A DNA stretch of 30,110 nt from DATJBF01 sp035515475 (GCA_035515475.1 DATJBF010000012.1:1-30110), one strand, 5' to 3'. Positions 1-6,085 are shown, counted from the stretch's first letter. Numbers and translations are program-made. The notes: generated from the letters alone by a model not told the origin.

Positions 1-114
1 AGGCTGGCCGTGCCGCCGCGTGAACGCGCTTGGTGGCAACGATTGTGGGAGAAGATTCTGAGCCCCATTCCCAACTGCCATGCAGTCGAAAACCGTCCGA
101 CGTTCAATGGTTAA
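1..114 (+). CDS. 3' end of an unknown gene (last 37 codons)
   Basis: An open frame enters the window at base 1 and ends at TAA 112-114. The peptide contains the stretches RAWWQRLWEKILSP and NCHAVE. I do not recognise the family. A very similar C-terminus, with WW, L, EK, S, P, NC and AVE in the same order, is encoded on the minus strand at the far end of the window (30023-30109). The similarity holds at the DNA level too: AACTGCCATGCAGTCGAA here against AACTGCAATGCAGTTGAG there, with the differences at third codon positions. That supports a real coding frame belonging to a multicopy family. It overlaps the next, truncated ORF in another frame. The start and most of the gene lie outside the window. 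Confidence 0.45.
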   Translation, partial: RLAVPPRERAWWQRLWEKILSPIPNCHAVENRPTFNG

Positions 115-592
115 AATGAGCTCCTACTGCATAGTTCCGGATAAGATCGGACTGACAAGGAGACTCGTTCCGCAAGACAGAATCGATGAACTTGGCGACT
201 CCAGTGTTCCATTCGAGTTCGACGTTCATGCGATGATTCGCAGCGAAGATGCTCCAAGACTCGAAAGTCAACTCCACAACCATTTCGTCATGATGCAGGT
301 GAACAAGGTCAACCACCGCAAAGAATTCTTCCGTGTTGATCTCAATCACATCCGGGAAGAAATTGAGAAGCTCGGACTCAACACCCAGTGGACTATGGTT
401 GCACAGGCCGCCGAATACCGCCAAAGCTTGGCGATTGAAAGGGCGATCAAAGACAATCCGGCGGCGCGGAAAGCTTGGATCGAACGACAGCTCGAGCTTG
501 AGCACTTGAACGCGCAGGCAGCACCAATTGAGGAAGCGCCTCCCTCGGCACCTACGGGAATCGGACGCGAATCGTACAGTGGGACAATGTAA
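80..592 (+). pseudogene. N-terminally truncated T5orf172/GIY-YIG (DUF4041-type) protein
   Basis: The ORF has 170 codons. The part from about residue 20 to 95 matches the C-terminal half of T5orf172 domains, as found at the end of DUF4041 proteins: KIGLTRRL, then DRIDELGDSSVPFEFDVHAM, then the ALE/HNHF-like helix, then NHRKEFFRVDL. Intact members begin this domain with a GIY-YIG-like strand carrying catalytic Tyr residues just before KIG. Here that strand is replaced by MSSYCIVPD, and the long coiled-coil region expected upstream is absent. The same frame is closed by TGA at 59-61. The 5' end overlaps the end of the preceding gene. I infer a 5'-deleted remnant joined to unrelated sequence. The start could equally be ATG 107 or 116. 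The C-terminal 50 residues are charged, then Pro/Ala-rich. Confidence 0.6.
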
Positions 593-714
593 GACCTCAT
601 CCTGTTAAATGCCGCGCATTCCTGACTCCATCCCCGGCAAGGAGTGGGCGCGGGCAAGTGCTCCCCAGCCGGTGACTTTACCTTCCCGTGAAGTGAATCT
701 GCCGGCTTGCATGG

Positions 715-1407
715 CTAGACGTCCGGACGCCGACGCTTCCGCTGGCGCCAGGGAACGATACCCAGACCGAGTGCGAGAAGTGTGATGCTATTGGGCTCAG
801 GAATGGCGGCTGCGCCAAAGGAAAAGTTATCCAGAGTCAACGTATCCTGTCGATTGCCGGCCGTGATCTCGATTTGCAGCGAAGAGATGGGTGCAGACGA
901 TGTAAAACCGACGAAGGTGTTTGTCGGATAAGGGGCGCCGGCGGTCAACGCATCTCCGCCGGGAGCCAGGCTGATCGTTATCTGGCTGGTCGAGTCGTCG
1001 AAAGTGCCGAGGCTGAAAGCGAGTGCCGTCACTGGAGCGGGCAGGGTGATCGAGAGAAACGCGGGAGCGCCACTTCCTGCCAGAAGGTAGTCGCCCGAGC
1101 CAAGATCGTACGCTGGAGGATCGTTCACGGCATAGTAAGTCGAACTGTTGACGAAGAGATACACCCCGGAATGCGCGGTGAACGTGACTCCGCTCAGCGT
1201 GAGGCTTCCGCCATTGCCAAGGCCAACAAAACCGTCGGCTGGAGCAATCCCTTCGAATCCGATGGTCGTGATCCCCGTCGTCGCGGCATCGAAGGCTGCT
1301 TTTGTGGCGTAGCTGGTCACCGAAGCGACCGCCTGTCCAACGCAGACGCAGAAGAACAGGGGCGTGGCCCAGTTCAGAATTCGGCGCCTCAGTAGGACGG
1401 CTTTCAT
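715..1407 (-). CDS. PEP-CTERM sorting domain protein
   Basis: The protein has 230 residues and is probably exported and anchored or processed at the cell envelope by an exosortase, which is not in this window. An N-terminal signal peptide follows a basic start (MKAVLLRRR, then a hydrophobic run ending near AVAS). The body is Gly/Ser/Thr-rich and beta-like, with FEGIAP and a late TLDNFSFG stretch typical of PEP-CTERM proteins. The C-terminus has the tripartite sorting signal: IPEPNS, a hydrophobic helix TLLALGLGIVPW, and the basic tail RQRKRRRPDV. ATG 1407 is preferred over an in-frame GTG at 1416 because GGTGAG lies just upstream of it. The promoter at 1443-1471 fits this start. The body's role (adhesion or extracellular matrix) is unknown. 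Confidence 0.82.
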   Translation of the reverse strand: MKAVLLRRRILNWATPLFFCVCVGQAVASVTSYATKAAFDAATTGITTIGFEGIAPADGFVGLGNGGSLTLSGVTFTAHSGVYLFVNSSTYYAVNDPPAYDLGSGDYLLAGSGAPAFLSITLPAPVTALAFSLGTFDDSTSQITISLAPGGDALTAGAPYPTNTFVGFTSSAPISSLQIEITAGNRQDTLTLDNFSFGAAAIPEPNSITLLALGLGIVPWRQRKRRRPDV

Positions 1408-1442
1408 GAGACTCACCCAACGGCAACCCGCGACTCGTTTGT

Positions 1443-1471
1443 ATTCTACGTGCAGGAAGACATTTGGTCAA
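1443..1471 (-). promoter_or_regulatory. Sigma-70-type promoter of the PEP-CTERM gene
   Basis: On the minus strand, TTGACC (1466-1471) is followed by a 17-bp spacer and TAGAAT (1443-1448). Both hexamers match consensus at 5 of 6 positions with ideal spacing. The predicted start near 1436 leaves a leader of about 30 nt before ATG 1407. Confidence 0.6.
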
Positions 1472-1687
1472 ATTGAATGCAGTCCAGTTTTGCGGTGCCG
1501 GCGTCCAACACGGCCGCGCGTCAGGTCATCGCAAACGACACCCCGGCCACGCTCATGTCCATCAACAGCGACACGACGTACCGGATGTGAAGCTGGCTCA
1601 ACATTCGAGGAAGCGGACTATCCCCCGTCTGCAGTCACCCTTGCCGATGAAGGAGGGTTCCACGCCGCAGAAGCAGGATCGCTTCAG

Positions 1688-1752
1688 AACGACGAAATTT
1701 GTACATCCTCCTTCGTTGCGACGCGTGACAACGACGCAATTTGTATATCCTC
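1688..1752. repeat. Direct repeat pair, 23 bp, offset 42 bp
   Basis: Bases 1688-1710 and 1730-1752 match at 21 of 23 positions. The shared core is ACGACGMAATTTGTAYATCC. Between them, CGTTG and CAACG (1713-1732) form a small inverted repeat overlapping the second copy. Nothing in the sequence shows a function; dispersed REP-like DNA is possible. Confidence 0.6.
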
Positions 1753-1943
1753 TCAAGGGGGATGGCATCGCAACTGAAGAAGGCGACGTTGCGACGAAGG
1801 AAGCCTGCCCGCCGATAAGCCGGGATGGCACTGCAAAAAGGGAACATTCAGGCACCGGTTGCCCGTTCCTGTGAAAAACGATGGATTTCTGCCAGTCTTC
1901 CTTCCTGCACGTCTCTCCCGGTGCTTTGTATTCGCATTCAGCC

Positions 1944-2010
1944 TTGTAGCCGCGAAACTCTTTTGCGGGCATTCGGTCGCCGCCTTTGTAGCCGCGAACC
2001 TTGTTCGCGG
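1944..2010. repeat. Repeated TTGTAGCCGCGAA element with hairpin
   Basis: TTGTAGCCGCGAA occurs at 1944-1956 and 1986-1998, again 42 bp apart. After the second copy, CCGCGAAC (1992-1999) and GTTCGCGG (2003-2010) form a perfect 8-bp stem with a 3-nt loop. The first copy forms a weaker stem with TTTTGCGG. No T-tract follows on either strand, so an intrinsic terminator is less likely than a REP-like element. Confidence 0.5.
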
Positions 2011-2054
2011 AGGGTAGCATATCCGGAATGTCTGCCTCCGCGTCTTCCGAAAAT

Positions 2055-2076
2055 TTATGGATAGCGCTATCCATAA
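2055..2076. repeat. Perfect 22-bp palindrome (possible operator)
   Basis: TTATGGATAGC is followed directly by its exact reverse complement, with no spacer. The centre is AGCGCT. It lies about 25 bp upstream of a candidate -35 box and 60 bp before the next start codon, so a dimeric repressor or activator site is plausible. No regulator gene adjoins it. Confidence 0.5.
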
Positions 2077-2099
2077 CTTCCTCATGCTGTCACCGGAGC

Positions 2100-2129
2100 T
2101 TGTCGAAGGGGCTCTCGCCTCGTTAGACT
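2100..2129 (+). promoter_or_regulatory. Candidate promoter for the 2136 gene
   Basis: TTGTCG (2100-2105) and TAGACT (2124-2129) are 18 bp apart. TAGACT ends six bases before the ATG at 2136, so transcription would start at or next to the start codon, giving a leaderless message. No Shine-Dalgarno sequence precedes this ATG, which agrees. Confidence 0.35.
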
Positions 2130-2135
2130 GCGAGA

Positions 2136-2720
2136 ATGAGCATTCCAGCTACGAAAAGTGAGTACCTCGAATTGGTCGGCCGCGAAACCGCTCGCATGTC
2201 TTACCCCGGGTCGATGAGTCGCGGCGAATATCCCATCGTTAAGAAAGGCACGAAGCAAAAACTTGAGGACTTCTTTGCGAAAGAGTTTCCCATGAGCGCA
2301 GCATGGACTGACGCGGCAAACATTGCTAATGCGTATGAAAAGTGGCACGCCGAACGTTCAAATGAAATTTCAGCAGCTATAGAGAGCTGCGTATGGAAAC
2401 CTAACGTGTCGCAGTGCGTGGCTGCGAAATTTCTAAACACCTTCATGCACCAGCTAATGAAGTACGAAGCATCCCGCCCACTTTGGAAAGAATTGCACCT
2501 TCCGCTGGATTCTCGTGTCTTTGCCTCGCTTAAAAAGGAACGCTGCGCGGCGCTGGCCGATGTTCAGGCTTACTTCTGGCAATCGCCTTACCAGATTCCT
2601 TATGAAGCGCATTTGAAAGTGCAGGCTGCCTTGCGCAAGCTGCTGGACGAGTTGAATGAACGCCCTCAAGCAGAATTCAAATTTGCCTCGCGCATCGAAC
2701 TCAATTTGCTTTGGCTGTGA
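2136..2720 (+). CDS. Conserved-looking hypothetical protein, 194 aa
   Basis: I do not recognise this protein with confidence. It is soluble: no signal peptide or membrane segment is visible. Residues 105-140 carry an amphipathic stretch ending in HLPLDSRVF, and the C-terminal half ends with FASRIELNLLWL. This gives the impression of an all-helical fold with a conserved 'LDS.V' turn and a conserved aromatic C-terminus. Base composition is slightly more AT-rich than the downstream glycan genes. The gene stands alone, flanked upstream by a repeat-rich spacer and a 22-bp palindrome and downstream by a large stem-loop, which fits an accessory gene. ATG 2136 is the only good start; its upstream -10-like box suggests a leaderless transcript. 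Confidence 0.65.
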   Translation: MSIPATKSEYLELVGRETARMSYPGSMSRGEYPIVKKGTKQKLEDFFAKEFPMSAAWTDAANIANAYEKWHAERSNEISAAIESCVWKPNVSQCVAAKFLNTFMHQLMKYEASRPLWKELHLPLDSRVFASLKKERCAALADVQAYFWQSPYQIPYEAHLKVQAALRKLLDELNERPQAEFKFASRIELNLLWL

Positions 2721-2735
2721 CAGGCGTTCGGTAGG

Positions 2736-2785
2736 GCGCGACCGCCAGGCGCGTCGCCTCAGTGACACGCGCCGGCGGAGCGCGC
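2736..2785. repeat. Long imperfect stem-loop between 2136 gene and rdgB
   Basis: GGCGCGT (2748-2754) pairs with ACGCGCC (2767-2773). The stem continues outward as CCGCC (2742-2746) with GGCGG (2774-2778), with one bulged A at 2747. Beyond an A/A mismatch there is further GC-rich pairing. The total is about 12-16 bp around a 12-nt loop. It lies 15 bp after the upstream stop codon. It could end transcription or stabilise the 3' end, but no T-tract follows, so a REP-like element is equally possible. Confidence 0.45.
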
Positions 2786-2794
2786 ACTCTATCC

Positions 2795-2822
2795 TTCATT
2801 TTTGGCCGGGCGTCGGTATAAT
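2795..2822 (+). promoter_or_regulatory. rdgB promoter with perfect -10 box
   Basis: TATAAT (2817-2822) matches the consensus exactly. A weak -35 box, TTCATT (2795-2800), lies 16 bp upstream. The -10 box ends only eight bases before ATG 2831, so the mRNA would begin within 1-2 bases of the start codon. There is no Shine-Dalgarno sequence. Confidence 0.5.
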
Positions 2823-2830
2823 CCGCGGCC

Positions 2831-3436
2831 ATGCAATTACTTCTGGCCACGCGCAACAAAGACAAACTGAAGGAACTCCGCGTACTGTTGAAGGATTTGC
2901 CGCTGGAAGTGGTGTCGGCGGCCGATATTCGCGATTTGCCGGAGGTCGAAGAGGACGCCGCCACGGTTCGCGACAACGCAGCGAAAAAGGCGGTCGAAAT
3001 GGCGCGGGTGTCGAAAAAGCTGACGTTGGCCGACGATACCGGGCTGGAGGTGGATGAATTAAACGGCGCGCCGGGGGTGCGGTCGGCCCGATTCGCGGGC
3101 GAGAAAGCCACGTATCACGAGAACAACAAGGAATTGCTCCGCCATCTCGATGGCGTGCCGATGGACAAACGGACCGCGCGGTTCCGGTGCGTGGTGGCGA
3201 TTGCCGACGAGCAGGGGCTGTACGATTGCGTCGAGGGCATTTGCAACGGGGTCATCATCGAAGCCGAACGGGGTGGCGGCGGCTTCGGTTACGATCCGCT
3301 GTTCATCGCCGACGGGCAGACGAAAACGTTTGGGGAACTTTCGCCCGACGTGAAGAACCGCATCAGCCACCGCGCCAAGGCGCTGGAGAAAGCGTGGGCC
3401 GTGTTGAGCCGGTACCTGCGGGAGAAGGGGGCGTGA
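2831..3436 (+). CDS. rdgB: XTP/dITP pyrophosphatase (HAM1/RdgB family)
   Basis: Cytosolic housecleaning enzyme that hydrolyses non-canonical purine triphosphates (dITP, XTP, ITP) to monophosphate and pyrophosphate and so keeps them out of nucleic acids. The 201-residue length is normal for the family. Diagnostic motifs are present in order: the N-terminal ATRNKDKLKEL (residues 6-16) that binds the triphosphate, LADDTGLEVDEL (66-77) with the catalytic acidic pair, RFAG near 87, GGGGFGYDPLF (148-158) for base recognition, and SHRAKAL (179-185). The start is fixed by the motif-proximal Met and the -10 box just upstream. It is followed after 87 bp by the first glycan gene, so it may head the transcript. 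Confidence 0.95.
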   Translation: MQLLLATRNKDKLKELRVLLKDLPLEVVSAADIRDLPEVEEDAATVRDNAAKKAVEMARVSKKLTLADDTGLEVDELNGAPGVRSARFAGEKATYHENNKELLRHLDGVPMDKRTARFRCVVAIADEQGLYDCVEGICNGVIIEAERGGGGFGYDPLFIADGQTKTFGELSPDVKNRISHRAKALEKAWAVLSRYLREKGA

Positions 3437-3442
3437 GGATTC

Positions 3443-3513
3443 GTGACTGGTGACTGGCGACCGGAGACTTGTTGACGCCGTTGCCCGATTACCGATCGCC
3501 GATCACCAATCAC
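3443..3513. repeat. Facing arms of a 7-bp tandem repeat (array A)
   Basis: The left arm, 3443-3470, has four heptads of type GTGACTG. The right arm, 3486-3513, has four heptads that on the minus strand read GTGATTG-like. Outermost pairs with outermost: the first three left heptads differ from their partners only by transitions, and position 5 is always C in the left arm and T in the right. A 15-bp centre separates the arms. The array fills nearly the whole spacer from the rdgB stop to the next start codon. Confidence 0.85.
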
Positions 3514-3523
3514 CTGTTTCCGC

Positions 3524-4240
3524 ATGAAAGCCTTCATTCTCGCCGCGGGACTGGGCACACGCATGCGGTCACTGGGCCTGGACACGCCGAAGGTCATGGT
3601 GCCCATCGGGGGCAGGCCGCTGCTGGAACATCACATCGAGCTCTTCAAGCGGCAGGGCATCCGTGAGTTCATTGTCAACCTGCACTATTTGCCGAAGAAG
3701 ATCACCACCTACTTTGGCGATGGCAGCAACTGGGGCGTGACGATCACGTATTCACACGAACCCGAGTTGCTGGGTACGGCGGGCGCGGTGAAGAAGATGG
3801 AAAACGAGTTGCGCGCCGGGACGTTCATCGTGTTCTACGGCGATAATCTGGTGCGGCTCGAATTCGGACCGCTCGTGGAGTTCCACCGGGCGCACCGGGC
3901 GTGGGCGACCATTGCGCTGTTTGAATCGCCGGAACCGTGGACGGGCGGCGTGGTCGAGACGGATTCGAGCGGACGCGTGGTGCGGTTTGTCGAAAAGCCG
4001 GACCCGAAACAGGTTTCGACAAACCGGATCAGCGCTGGTATTTTCGTGGTCGAGCCGCAGGTGCTGGATGAGATTCCGGGAGGACGGTTTTATGATTTCG
4101 GGAAGGACGTGTTCCCGAAGTTGCTGGCGAAGGGGTTGCCGCTGTACGCGATGAAACCGGACGCTTATATTTTCGACGTGGGCACGCCCGAGCGGCTGGC
4201 GAAAGCCCAGAAAGACTACGAGGAAGGAGTGTTGGAGTGA
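3524..4240 (+). CDS. hddC: GDP-heptose-type nucleotidyltransferase (HddC-like)
   Basis: Sugar-1-phosphate nucleotidyltransferase of 238 residues. By context it probably makes GDP-D-glycero-alpha-D-manno-heptose from the heptose 1-phosphate. It has AAGLGTRM (7-14) with a following Lys23 for nucleotide binding, LLGTAGAV (82-89), YGDN (105-108) with the metal-binding Asp107, VEKPDP (156-161), and FDVGTPE (217-223) with the second metal Asp218. There is no left-handed helix extension, so it is the short, monofunctional class. The neighbours, a heptose kinase and a sedoheptulose-phosphate isomerase, favour heptose over mannose or glucose, which the fold alone cannot separate. Its last codons and stop lie inside the first units of repeat array B, so the C-terminal GVLE is repeat-encoded. 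Confidence 0.75.
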   Translation: MKAFILAAGLGTRMRSLGLDTPKVMVPIGGRPLLEHHIELFKRQGIREFIVNLHYLPKKITTYFGDGSNWGVTITYSHEPELLGTAGAVKKMENELRAGTFIVFYGDNLVRLEFGPLVEFHRAHRAWATIALFESPEPWTGGVVETDSSGRVVRFVEKPDPKQVSTNRISAGIFVVEPQVLDEIPGGRFYDFGKDVFPKLLAKGLPLYAMKPDAYIFDVGTPERLAKAQKDYEEGVLE

Positions 4241-4359
4241 TGGAGTTTTGGAATGGTGGAGTATGGGAATGGAGATCTTCGGTCGCATTGTTGTCCGGGG
4301 TCGGGAGACCCGCGCACAACGCTGAGGCCGTACCCAGTACCCCGATACTCCAAGACTCC
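4226..4359. repeat. Facing arms of an 8-bp tandem repeat (array B)
   Basis: The left arm, 4226-4273, has six octads of type GGAGTGTT. The right arm, 4328-4359, has four octads whose minus-strand reading is GGAGTCTT-like, with GGCCCCATTTCCC continuing the pattern more loosely. The 54-bp centre contains its own hairpin: GGGTC-GGGA-GACCC inside TTGT...ACAA. The left arm begins 15 bases before the end of hddC and includes its stop codon. The right arm ends 17 bp before the hddA start. Confidence 0.8.
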
Positions 4360-4376
4360 ATGGCCCCATTTCCCTC

Positions 4377-5357
4377 ATGATTATTACTCAGACGCCGTTG
4401 CGGATTTCGCTGGCGGGCGGCGGAACGGATTTCCCCGGTTTCTTCGAGCAGCACGGCGGGGCGGTTGTCAGTTCCGCGATCGACAAGTACGTCCACTGTA
4501 TCATCAAGGAGCGGTTCGACGACAAGATCTACGTCAACTGGACGAAGAAGGAGATTGTGGACTCGGTGGACCAGATCGAGCACGAATTGGTCCGCGAGGC
4601 GATGCGCAAGGCCGGGGTGCGGAAGGGCGTGGAAATTTCGTTCTTGTCCGACATTCCCGCCGAGGGATCGGGGTTGGGGTCGTCCAGCAGCGTGACCGTG
4701 GGCGTGCTGAACGCGCTCTATCAGTTCGTGGACGCCACGCCGACGACCGAGCAACTGGCGCGGGAGGCGTGTGAGATCGAGATCGAGATTCTCGGCAAGC
4801 CGATTGGCGTGCAGGACCAATACATCGCGGCTTACGGCGGCTTGCGCTGTTTTGAGTTCGGGCCCGGCCAGCAAGTGAAAACGACGTCGATCAAGACTTC
4901 GCGGACGACGTTGGATGACCTCGACAACATGTTGATGTTGTTCTTTACGGGCAAGACCCGGCCCGCCGCGAGCATTCTTTCGCAGCAGAAGTCCAACATG
5001 GGGCGGAAAGTGGAGGTGCTCCAGCAACTCCGGCAGCAAGCGCACCAGGTCCGGCAATTGATCGAGGCCGGTGACGTTGACGGCCTTGGCCCGTTGCTTC
5101 ACGGGGGCTGGGAGGCAAAACGCCAACTGGCCGAGGGCGTGAGCAATAGCGATCTGGATGAAATCTACGATCGCGCGGTGAAAGCCGGCGCGCTGGGCGG
5201 CAAGATCTCCGGCGCAGGGGGCGGCGGATTCTTCCTACTGTGTGTGCCGAGCCACAAGCGACAGGCGGTCCGCCAGGCCCTCAGCGAGTTGCGGGAGATG
5301 CCGTTCCGACTGGAGCGGGGGGGGAGCCGGGTGATATTGAACCTGCAGAGGTATTGA
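4377..5357 (+). CDS. hddA: D-glycero-D-manno-heptose 7-phosphate kinase (HddA-like GHMP kinase)
   Basis: GHMP-superfamily small-molecule kinase of 326 residues. It is expected to phosphorylate heptose 7-phosphate at C1 using ATP in the cytosol. It starts with TPLRISLAGGGTDFP (6-20), typical of the heptose and fucose kinase branch. It has the GHMP phosphate loop PAEGSGLGSSSSVTVG (94-109), the conserved IGVQDQYIAAYGG (143-155) with a likely catalytic Asp147, and the C-terminal GGKISGAGGGGFFLL motif (274-288). ATG 4377 is chosen because the N-terminal motif follows at once. It abuts gmhA directly (TGA then ATG), so the two are translated from one message. Other GHMP sugars (mannose, fucose) are possible, but the isomerase next door argues for heptose. 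Confidence 0.82.
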   Translation: MIITQTPLRISLAGGGTDFPGFFEQHGGAVVSSAIDKYVHCIIKERFDDKIYVNWTKKEIVDSVDQIEHELVREAMRKAGVRKGVEISFLSDIPAEGSGLGSSSSVTVGVLNALYQFVDATPTTEQLAREACEIEIEILGKPIGVQDQYIAAYGGLRCFEFGPGQQVKTTSIKTSRTTLDDLDNMLMLFFTGKTRPAASILSQQKSNMGRKVEVLQQLRQQAHQVRQLIEAGDVDGLGPLLHGGWEAKRQLAEGVSNSDLDEIYDRAVKAGALGGKISGAGGGGFFLLCVPSHKRQAVRQALSELREMPFRLERGGSRVILNLQRY

Positions 5358-5972
5358 ATGATGAAACGGCCACGCGAGTTTGCACAAGATTACGTCGAGA
5401 GCTTGAAGACCGTGCTGGATCGTCTGCCGGGGGAGGCGATCGACCAGGTGGTGCAGGTCCTTGAGGAAGCGTATCGGCGGCACAGCCACGTCTTCGTGAT
5501 TGGCAACGGCGGCAGCGCGGCGACCGCCTCGCACATGATGAACGATCTGTGCAAAGGCACGGTCGGCCATAAAGGCGACGCGCCCTGGGCGCGATTTCGC
5601 GTCGTGGCGCTGACGGACAACGTGGCGTTGATGACCGCGTGGGCCAACGACACCGACTACAAACAAGTCTTCAGCGAGCCGCTGAAAACCCTTGCCCAAC
5701 GCGGCGACGTGCTGGTGGCGATTTCCGCGTCGGGTAACTCGCCGAATATCATCGCCGCGGTGGAAGCCGCCAAACAGATGGGCGTAAAAGTCGTTGGTCT
5801 GGCCGGTTTCGGCGGCGGCCAACTCGGGAAAATGGCAGACATCGCCTTCGTCGTGCCCTCCAATGAATATGGCCCCGTGGAAGACGTGCACATGATTCTG
5901 GACCACATCATCACCGGTTATCTCTATGAGAAGTTGACCGAGGAGAACCGTCAGGGCCTTCAAGAGCGTTAA
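5358..5972 (+). CDS. gmhA: Sedoheptulose 7-phosphate isomerase (GmhA-like SIS protein)
   Basis: SIS-fold isomerase of 204 residues that should convert sedoheptulose 7-phosphate to D-glycero-D-manno-heptose 7-phosphate, the substrate of the adjacent kinase. It shows the phosphate-binding loop IGNGGSAATASH (48-59), ALTDN (84-88), and the second SIS loop ISASGNSPN (122-130). Aligned by eye to E. coli GmhA, His59 and His183 keep the metal/catalytic histidines, but the positions of Glu65 and Gln172 are Asp63 and Glu175, so this is a variant subgroup. No GmhB phosphatase is seen in the window, although the GDP-heptose route needs one between kinase and nucleotidyltransferase. Its TAA stop lies in the first unit of repeat array C. 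Confidence 0.8.
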   Translation: MMKRPREFAQDYVESLKTVLDRLPGEAIDQVVQVLEEAYRRHSHVFVIGNGGSAATASHMMNDLCKGTVGHKGDAPWARFRVVALTDNVALMTAWANDTDYKQVFSEPLKTLAQRGDVLVAISASGNSPNIIAAVEAAKQMGVKVVGLAGFGGGQLGKMADIAFVVPSNEYGPVEDVHMILDHIITGYLYEKLTEENRQGLQER

Positions 5973-6075
5973 AAGTGTTAAAAAGGTTAAAGTTGTTAAG
6001 ACACGAATGGGGCAAACCTTGGTGTGTTTTCATCCTGTAAGGTTTTGACGATTTTGACTGTTTTAACCCTTTGAC
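5966..6075. repeat. Facing arms of a 9-bp tandem repeat (array C)
   Basis: The left arm, 5966-6001, has four 9-mers of type NNGTTAAAA, the first overlapping the gmhA stop. The right arm, 6041-6075, reads on the minus strand as NNGTCAAAA-like units, one of them 8 bp. GTTA dominates in the left arm and GTCA in the right, a transition at a fixed unit position. The 39-bp centre can pair in part with the right arm (CAAACCTT with AAGGTTTTG). It ends 10 bp before the next start codon. Confidence 0.82.
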
Positions 6076-6085
6076 TGATGTTGCC

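Larger units (their letters stand above)
1417..2135. other. Gene-free spacer with several small repeat and palindrome elements
   Basis: Apart from the PEP-CTERM promoter I see no convincing gene in these 719 bases. Several ORFs cross it in different frames, but they overlap one another and translate repeats. It holds a 23-bp direct repeat pair (1688-1710 and 1730-1752), a 13-bp repeat TTGTAGCCGCGAA (1944 and 1986) whose second copy forms a hairpin, a nested inverted repeat GGAAC/GGCA...TGCC/GTTCC (1841-1869), and a perfect 22-bp palindrome (2055-2076). The pattern looks like a patchwork of dispersed repeat elements. Confidence 0.6.

Noticed and set aside
1477..1590. 37-codon ORF (ends ATLMSINSDTTYRM) that looks protein-like
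   Set aside because: It is immediately preceded by an in-frame stop, is very short and has no ribosome site. It could be a gene fragment, but the sequence alone does not support a call.
1598..2074. 158-codon minus-strand ORF with repeated RGYK motifs
   Set aside because: The repeated peptide is the translation of the TTGTAGCCGCGAA direct repeat and its hairpin. Other frames are also open, and there is no ribosome site.
4029..5126. 365-codon minus-strand ORF
   Set aside because: It is antisense to hddA and array B; its HTPPFQNSITPTLL stretch is translated repeat.
3443..6075. CRISPR array
   Set aside because: Units are 7-9 bp, directly adjacent with no unique spacers, and the arms are inverted relative to each other. 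No cas genes are present.
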